DNA of 64,000 nucleotides from Ch67 sp041395845 (lineage in GTDB: Bacteria > Pseudomonadota > Gammaproteobacteria > Pseudomonadales > Ketobacteraceae), in NCBI GenBank assembly GCA_041395845.1, contig JAWKZS010000010.1, positions 62,001-126,000 on the forward strand, given 5' to 3'. The position numbers and the translations under genes were made by a program. A model generated the notes under the pieces. That model had not been told where the DNA came from. It made no database searches and worked only from the letters and a program-made list of their open reading frames with translations. Below, piece after piece: positions 60,081-64,000 of this stretch. The first letter of the stretch is position 1. The number at the start of each line of letters is the position of its first letter.

Positions 60081-61622
60081 TCAGTTCCACATATTGCTGA
60101 GGGCAGGACCTACCAGATGGGGAATCAGGTAGGTGTGCACATCCAGCTGCGGCTGATAGTGGACGAACAGACCTCCCAGGGTGGTGAAAATGCGGGCGAG
60201 CATGATGAACTCCGCCGGCATTTTTTCCACCGGATCCTGTTCGGCCTGGGCCAGCAGCTGTTGACCGGCCTTGAGCATGTCGGCGGCACTGGGCCAGCGC
60301 ATGTCGCCGCCGCTGACGCCTTTGGCTGCCTGCTGGATCTGGGACAGCAGGGCATCGGCAAACAGCAGCAGCGTGTCAGGGCGGCCGCTGCGGGTGCGGA
60401 AGCCCATGTCCAGCAGCAGGCGCGCCAAGGTATCCCGGTCGTCCATCAGGGCGGCGCCCAGGACCTTGAAGTAGCCGTTGCGGAAGCTTTCTGACAGCTG
60501 CATGGTGCAGCCGAAATCCAGCAGTACCAATTCATTGTCAGGCGTGACCAGCAGATTGCCGGGATGGGGGTCGGCCTGGAAAATACCGCTCTGCAGTACC
60601 TGCCTCAGGTACAGATCCATCAGTCGGCCCAGCAGATCGGAGACGCCGGCATGATCCCCTTCGTTCTTGCGCCGGTCCAGTTCGGTCATCAGCGGCGTAC
60701 CCACCACAAAATTGCTGACCAGCACTTTTCCAGTGCAGTAACCGGCCACCGGGCGCGGTACCACCACGTCTTGCACGCTGGAGAGGAAATCGGCCATGTG
60801 GCCCATCCAGTGGGCTTCCTGGCGGTAGTCGAGTTCTTCCCGCACTGAACGCTCGATTTCGCCAACGATGGTCGGGAAATCCGTGGGGGGCAGCATCGAC
60901 TGTACGCTGCCGACAAACAGTTTCAACAGGGTCATGTCCAGGTCGATGATGTTATCCAGTCCGGGGCGCTGGACTTTTACCGCGACGGCGCGGCCGTCCT
61001 GCAGTACGGCACGGTGGACCTGGCCGATGCTGGCGGCGGCGATCGGCTGGGGATCGAACTGCTGGAACAGGGATTCCAGGCTGGCCCCCAGTTCAGCCTC
61101 GATCACGGCGCGGATCTGTTCGAAGGGTACTGCGCTGGCTTGATCCTGCAGCACCCGCAGGGCGTCGACCCAGGGTTTGGGCAACAGGTCGGCGCGAGCG
61201 GACAGCAGCTGTCCCACCTTGAGGAAGGCGCCCCCCTGCTGCAGGGAGACGTCACGGAACAGTTGGGCATTGCGGCGATGCAGCTTGTCGAGGGCGCGGG
61301 CGGTTTTGCTCTGGGGAATGAACGCAGAGCGGATGCCCCACAGGCGATAGCTCGCAGTGATGCGGGTGAGCATCCAGCCGGTGGTTTTCAGGCGGTCCAC
61401 CCTGGCCGGCCAGCGGGCCGCTTCGGCTACCAAGGCGTCGTATTCGGCCTTGGCATCTTCGGCGCCCTGGCCCAGTTTCTTCAGGGTGCGCAGGCCCTGT
61501 TCCGCCAGTTCGCGGCCCTGCCAGACCGTCTGTTCGACTGCACTCAGGGTGGCATTCATGACATTCAGCCAGACGCGCAGGCCATCATTGCGCTGGGGGG
61601 ACAAAGAGGGATCAATCGGCAT
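60081..61622 (-). CDS. ABC1 (AarF/UbiB-type) atypical kinase
   Basis: The 513-aa protein shows the UbiB-family kinase-like features: KVGQLLSARADLLP (KxGQ motif), AAASIGQVHRAVL (Ala-rich nucleotide loop), AVKVQRPGLDNIIDLD, the GIFQADPHPGNLLV catalytic segment and LLDFGCTMQL. No C-terminal membrane pair is evident. UbiB-type proteins support ubiquinone or other lipid handling by an ATPase activity; the family also contains paralogues with unknown targets. It is not necessarily the UbiB orthologue because no ubi genes are adjacent. Confidence 0.9.
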   Translation of the reverse strand: MPIDPSLSPQRNDGLRVWLNVMNATLSAVEQTVWQGRELAEQGLRTLKKLGQGAEDAKAEYDALVAEAARWPARVDRLKTTGWMLTRITASYRLWGIRSAFIPQSKTARALDKLHRRNAQLFRDVSLQQGGAFLKVGQLLSARADLLPKPWVDALRVLQDQASAVPFEQIRAVIEAELGASLESLFQQFDPQPIAAASIGQVHRAVLQDGRAVAVKVQRPGLDNIIDLDMTLLKLFVGSVQSMLPPTDFPTIVGEIERSVREELDYRQEAHWMGHMADFLSSVQDVVVPRPVAGYCTGKVLVSNFVVGTPLMTELDRRKNEGDHAGVSDLLGRLMDLYLRQVLQSGIFQADPHPGNLLVTPDNELVLLDFGCTMQLSESFRNGYFKVLGAALMDDRDTLARLLLDMGFRTRSGRPDTLLLFADALLSQIQQAAKGVSGGDMRWPSAADMLKAGQQLLAQAEQDPVEKMPAEFIMLARIFTTLGGLFVHYQPQLDVHTYLIPHLVGPALSNMWN

Positions 61623-61716
61623 GGTGTAGTCCTCGGTGCAGTGGTTTCAGGCAGTTTTGTCTTTTTTTGTAATACATTTTGGCTTCAAAAAAATGCCGGA
61701 CAGCCGGCATCGGGTT

Positions 61717-62217
61717 TTACAGCTTTTCGATACAGTGATTGCAGAGCCACACCGGCGCTGCGCCAGCGATGGTGCTGAGGCCCCGGTAGGCGCGCTGGCC
61801 GCGCCTGAGTTCGACATCGCACTGGATGCAGTTCCCCGGTTTGTTGACGATCACGTCCTGCCAGGCGTCCACGGATTCGAGCAGGGCTTCCCGCGGCAGG
61901 CGTTTGGCGCAATCGGCTTCCCCCCGCACGCTGGCGGCGACCCGGCGGGCATCCCGGCTGACCTGTTCCACCAGGGCGCTGGAATCCGCCACGATGTTGT
62001 CCACCAGGGTAAAGGTATCTTCCAGTACGTTGCGGATCAGGTGGGACACCGACATGCGACGCTTTTCCGCCGCCTGCTTCAGCGTGTGCTCCAGATCCTC
62101 GGGCACCCGGGCCTGGATGACCCGGTCCTTGCGCTCGTCATCCGGGGCCGGGCGACGGCCGCGACGGCGGGGGGAGGCAGTGGAATCGGCGCTTTTGCGC
62201 GGTGGTTTCATCGGCAA
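61717..62217 (-). CDS. Ribbon-helix-helix protein with C-terminal CxxC...CxxC cluster
   Basis: The 166-aa protein begins with a basic stretch (PRRRGRRPAPDDERKDRVI) followed by a ribbon-helix-helix-like unit (VIQARVPEDLEHTLKQAAEKRRMSVSHLIRNV). A central helical region (residues 70-120) follows, and the C-terminus has cysteines in the order CIQCD and LCNHCIEK, likely to bind zinc. It is probably a DNA-binding regulator. The family of the C-terminal half is not recognised. It reads away from the porin gene at 62411, with 193 bases between them. Confidence 0.7.
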   Translation of the reverse strand: MPMKPPRKSADSTASPRRRGRRPAPDDERKDRVIQARVPEDLEHTLKQAAEKRRMSVSHLIRNVLEDTFTLVDNIVADSSALVEQVSRDARRVAASVRGEADCAKRLPREALLESVDAWQDVIVNKPGNCIQCDVELRRGQRAYRGLSTIAGAAPVWLCNHCIEKL

Positions 62218-62410
62218 GACATTCCTGGTTTATTTTTGTCATACAAAATATATCAGGCCTGCTCAGCCGTCAACCCGTCCGGGGGCGCGGTCAGACAGGG
62301 TTTTGAAGCAGTTGCTTTTTTGACCCTCCGGTGGGCGTCTTCTATACCTAAAGGACGTACCCCTGCAGCAGCTGCTGCTGATCCCGATGTTGTTCTGTGG
62401 AGTCCCGCCG

Positions 62411-64000
62411 GTGTTGAAACGCGTCTGCATGATCTCTTCCCTGTCCCGCGCTGTAGGTCTGGCAATGATTGGGCTGTGCTGGTCTGGCCCCGTGTGGGCA
62501 GAATCGCTCGAGGAGCGGGTCAGTCAGCTGGAAAAGCAGCAGGAACGCCAGTCCAATGCGCTTGAGCTGGTCAGCGAGATGGCTGGCAAGGTGGAAGTGT
62601 CGGGATTTGTCAGTATCCGTGGTGGCCAGATCGATAGTGAAGAAACCAGCTATGTCACCACGCTCACTGATGAATGGACTTTTTCGGAAGAAAGCGTCTT
62701 TGGACTCCAGTTCAATTCGACGCTGTCAGAAAGCATGTCGGCATCGCTGCAGTTGAAAGCCAGCGGCCTGAGGGATGGCGTTGAGTTCGAGTGGGCCTAT
62801 CTGGAGTATGCCTTCCAGCCAGATCTCAAACTGCGTGCAGGGCGACTGCGCGCACCTGGATACATGTTGTCCGAGTATCTGGATGTGGGGTATGCGTATC
62901 CTTGGGCCCAGGTGCCCTATGAAGTGTATGGATGGCTGCCTTTCAACCGCTATGAAGGTCTGGACCTTCGCCATTGGTTCAGTGTTGGCGATGCGGATCT
63001 TAGAGTGACAGCGTACGCAGGCACTTCGTCCGATCAGAAGTTGCGTCTGGGTAATTTCGAATACACGGATCAGACCAGTCGGTTTGCAGGACTGGAAGTA
63101 CAGATGACTTATGATATTTACACATTCCGCGCAGGCTATTCCCGCTATCGGTTTGAATTGACTGGCTCGGCGCTGGATGTGTACCTGCTTCCGTTGGTGA
63201 ACGGTGTCACCATTGTCCCGGGTATTGAGCCTTATGTTGGGGAAGTGAAAGTTCCCGGACTCATCGACTACGCGGATGACGTTATGTCCGGCGATGGCGT
63301 TACGCCTGGTTCAGGTTTTCTGACGGACATGATTCTGCTGTTCAGTGGTGATGCCGATCCTGCCAATGACGCATTAATCCCGGTGCTGGAAAACGAACGC
63401 AGTGCGCTAGCTGCGCAGCTACAGCCCTATCAGCAGATTCCATCGATGAACGAGGATACGTATGGCGAATTCTTCGGATTAGGGTTCAGCGCGGATAACG
63501 GTGAGTATCTGATAATGGCAGAACTGACGTCCTCCTATATCGAGGGTGTCTTTCCGGATGTCGAAGGTGGCTATGTGCTGGTTGGCTACCGGTTTGGTAA
63601 CTGGATGCCTTATGTCAACGTAGCCACCGTCTATACAGTGGGGAATAACGATTTTCCGGCACTGGTGCCGATTCAGGGTAATCCAGTGATCGAGGCGGCC
63701 ATACCTGGATACGGGCAGTTGGTAGAGGGAGCAAACCTGTTCACAGGGGGGCTCATTGCTGCGATGAACGCGTTGCGGCTGGAGCAGGATACCTACACGT
63801 TAGGTGTGCGTTGGGATCCAGCGGTATCGTTGGCCATAAAAGCTGAAATGTTTTATGCCAACATGTCAGATGGCAGCTACGGTTTCGCGTTGCCCAAACA
63901 GTTGCTTGAGCTGGCAGCAGGAAATTCCAGCGGTCGTTCGGTGGACGAGATCACAATTTCGTCCCCTGAAGAGAACGTAACCGGTGTGCGCGTTTCCATC
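62411..64000 (+). CDS. Porin-like outer-membrane protein, 3' end cut by window
   Basis: The frame is open from about 62380 to the window end. GTG 62411 is chosen as the start because GGAG lies 8 nt upstream. It gives a signal peptide (VLKRVCMISSLSRAVGLAM, cleavage after VWA). Immediately after comes a short coiled coil (ESLEERVSQLEKQQERQSNA), then a porin-like barrel with alternating strands: VEVSGFVSIRGGQ, LKLRAGRLRAPGYMLSEYLD, FRAGYSRYRFEL and LGVRWDPAVSLAIKAEMFYA. At least 530 residues are seen without a stop, so it is large for a trimeric porin. The N-terminal layout matches diffusion porins that begin with a coiled-coil segment. Substrate unknown. Confidence 0.82.
   Translation, partial: MLKRVCMISSLSRAVGLAMIGLCWSGPVWAESLEERVSQLEKQQERQSNALELVSEMAGKVEVSGFVSIRGGQIDSEETSYVTTLTDEWTFSEESVFGLQFNSTLSESMSASLQLKASGLRDGVEFEWAYLEYAFQPDLKLRAGRLRAPGYMLSEYLDVGYAYPWAQVPYEVYGWLPFNRYEGLDLRHWFSVGDADLRVTAYAGTSSDQKLRLGNFEYTDQTSRFAGLEVQMTYDIYTFRAGYSRYRFELTGSALDVYLLPLVNGVTIVPGIEPYVGEVKVPGLIDYADDVMSGDGVTPGSGFLTDMILLFSGDADPANDALIPVLENERSALAAQLQPYQQIPSMNEDTYGEFFGLGFSADNGEYLIMAELTSSYIEGVFPDVEGGYVLVGYRFGNWMPYVNVATVYTVGNNDFPALVPIQGNPVIEAAIPGYGQLVEGANLFTGGLIAAMNALRLEQDTYTLGVRWDPAVSLAIKAEMFYANMSDGSYGFALPKQLLELAAGNSSGRSVDEITISSPEENVTGVRVSI

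Noticed and set aside
1..64000. tRNA genes, rRNA genes, CRISPR arrays, insertion sequences, prophage
   Set aside because: None was seen on either strand when scanning; short repeats present are limited to the inverted-repeat element and regulatory palindromes.

Overview
The window looks like a contiguous chromosomal piece of a GC-rich (about 60 percent by eye) gammaproteobacterium. The porins, TssJ and GH31 lipoproteins and Sec signal peptides show a Gram-negative envelope. The Baeyer-Villiger-type monooxygenase cluster, CoA-transferase and ABC1 kinase would suit an Alcanivorax- or Ketobacter-like marine or oil-associated lineage, but that placement is inference. I saw no rRNA, tRNA, CRISPR array or insertion sequence.

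Region 1 (500-9250) is the most original part. A probable operon encodes an outer-membrane beta-barrel protein, an exported protein, an ECF sigma factor, a single-pass anti-sigma factor and a subtilisin-like (S8) protease. Downstream lie three exported proteins: 456 aa, 141 aa on the opposite strand, and 82 aa. Four sites, one ahead of each transcription unit, share TGAACCGTTY, then exactly 11 nt, then KCGAC. This is best read as the promoter recognised by the ECF sigma factor encoded in the same block, so the block appears to be a self-contained envelope-signalling regulon. The protease gene carries an apparent one-base frameshift that separates its signal peptide from its body.

Region 2 (9300-18400) holds an unidentified 506-aa protein, a membrane-anchored PP2C phosphatase, a DUF547 protein, a small unknown protein, a D-alanyl-D-alanine endopeptidase (pbpG) and a 1063-aa divergent bifunctional penicillin-binding protein. 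Region 3 (17670-21870) is a TetR-controlled redox cluster of SDR dehydrogenase, ferritin-like diiron protein and flavoprotein monooxygenase, with two palindromes next to the regulator. Region 4 (21870-31600) has two extracytoplasmic glycosidases (GH5 endoglycoceramidase-like, GH31 lipoprotein), a thioesterase, an AraC regulator with a class III CoA-transferase, and a four-gene set: amidoligase, class I glutamine amidotransferase-like peptidase, YqaA-type membrane protein and MmcQ/YjbR protein.

Region 5 (31620-58998, all minus strand) is a complete type VI secretion system. In transcription order it encodes a DUF6931-like protein, Hcp, VgrG, PAAR, a sigma54 activator, TagH, TssJ, TssK, TssL, TssM, TagF, TssA, TssB, TssC, a second TssC, TssE, TssF, TssG, TssH and a third sheath-like protein that looks like a TssB/TssC composite. 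A sigma54-like promoter with upstream palindromic repeats precedes hcp. A long inverted-repeat element sits between tssL and tssM, and a terminator-like hairpin lies between the two tssC genes. No obvious toxin/immunity pair is present.

Region 6 (59166-64000) has an NAD-dependent epimerase, an ABC1/UbiB-type kinase, a ribbon-helix-helix protein with a C-terminal cysteine cluster, and the start of a large porin-like protein cut by the window edge.
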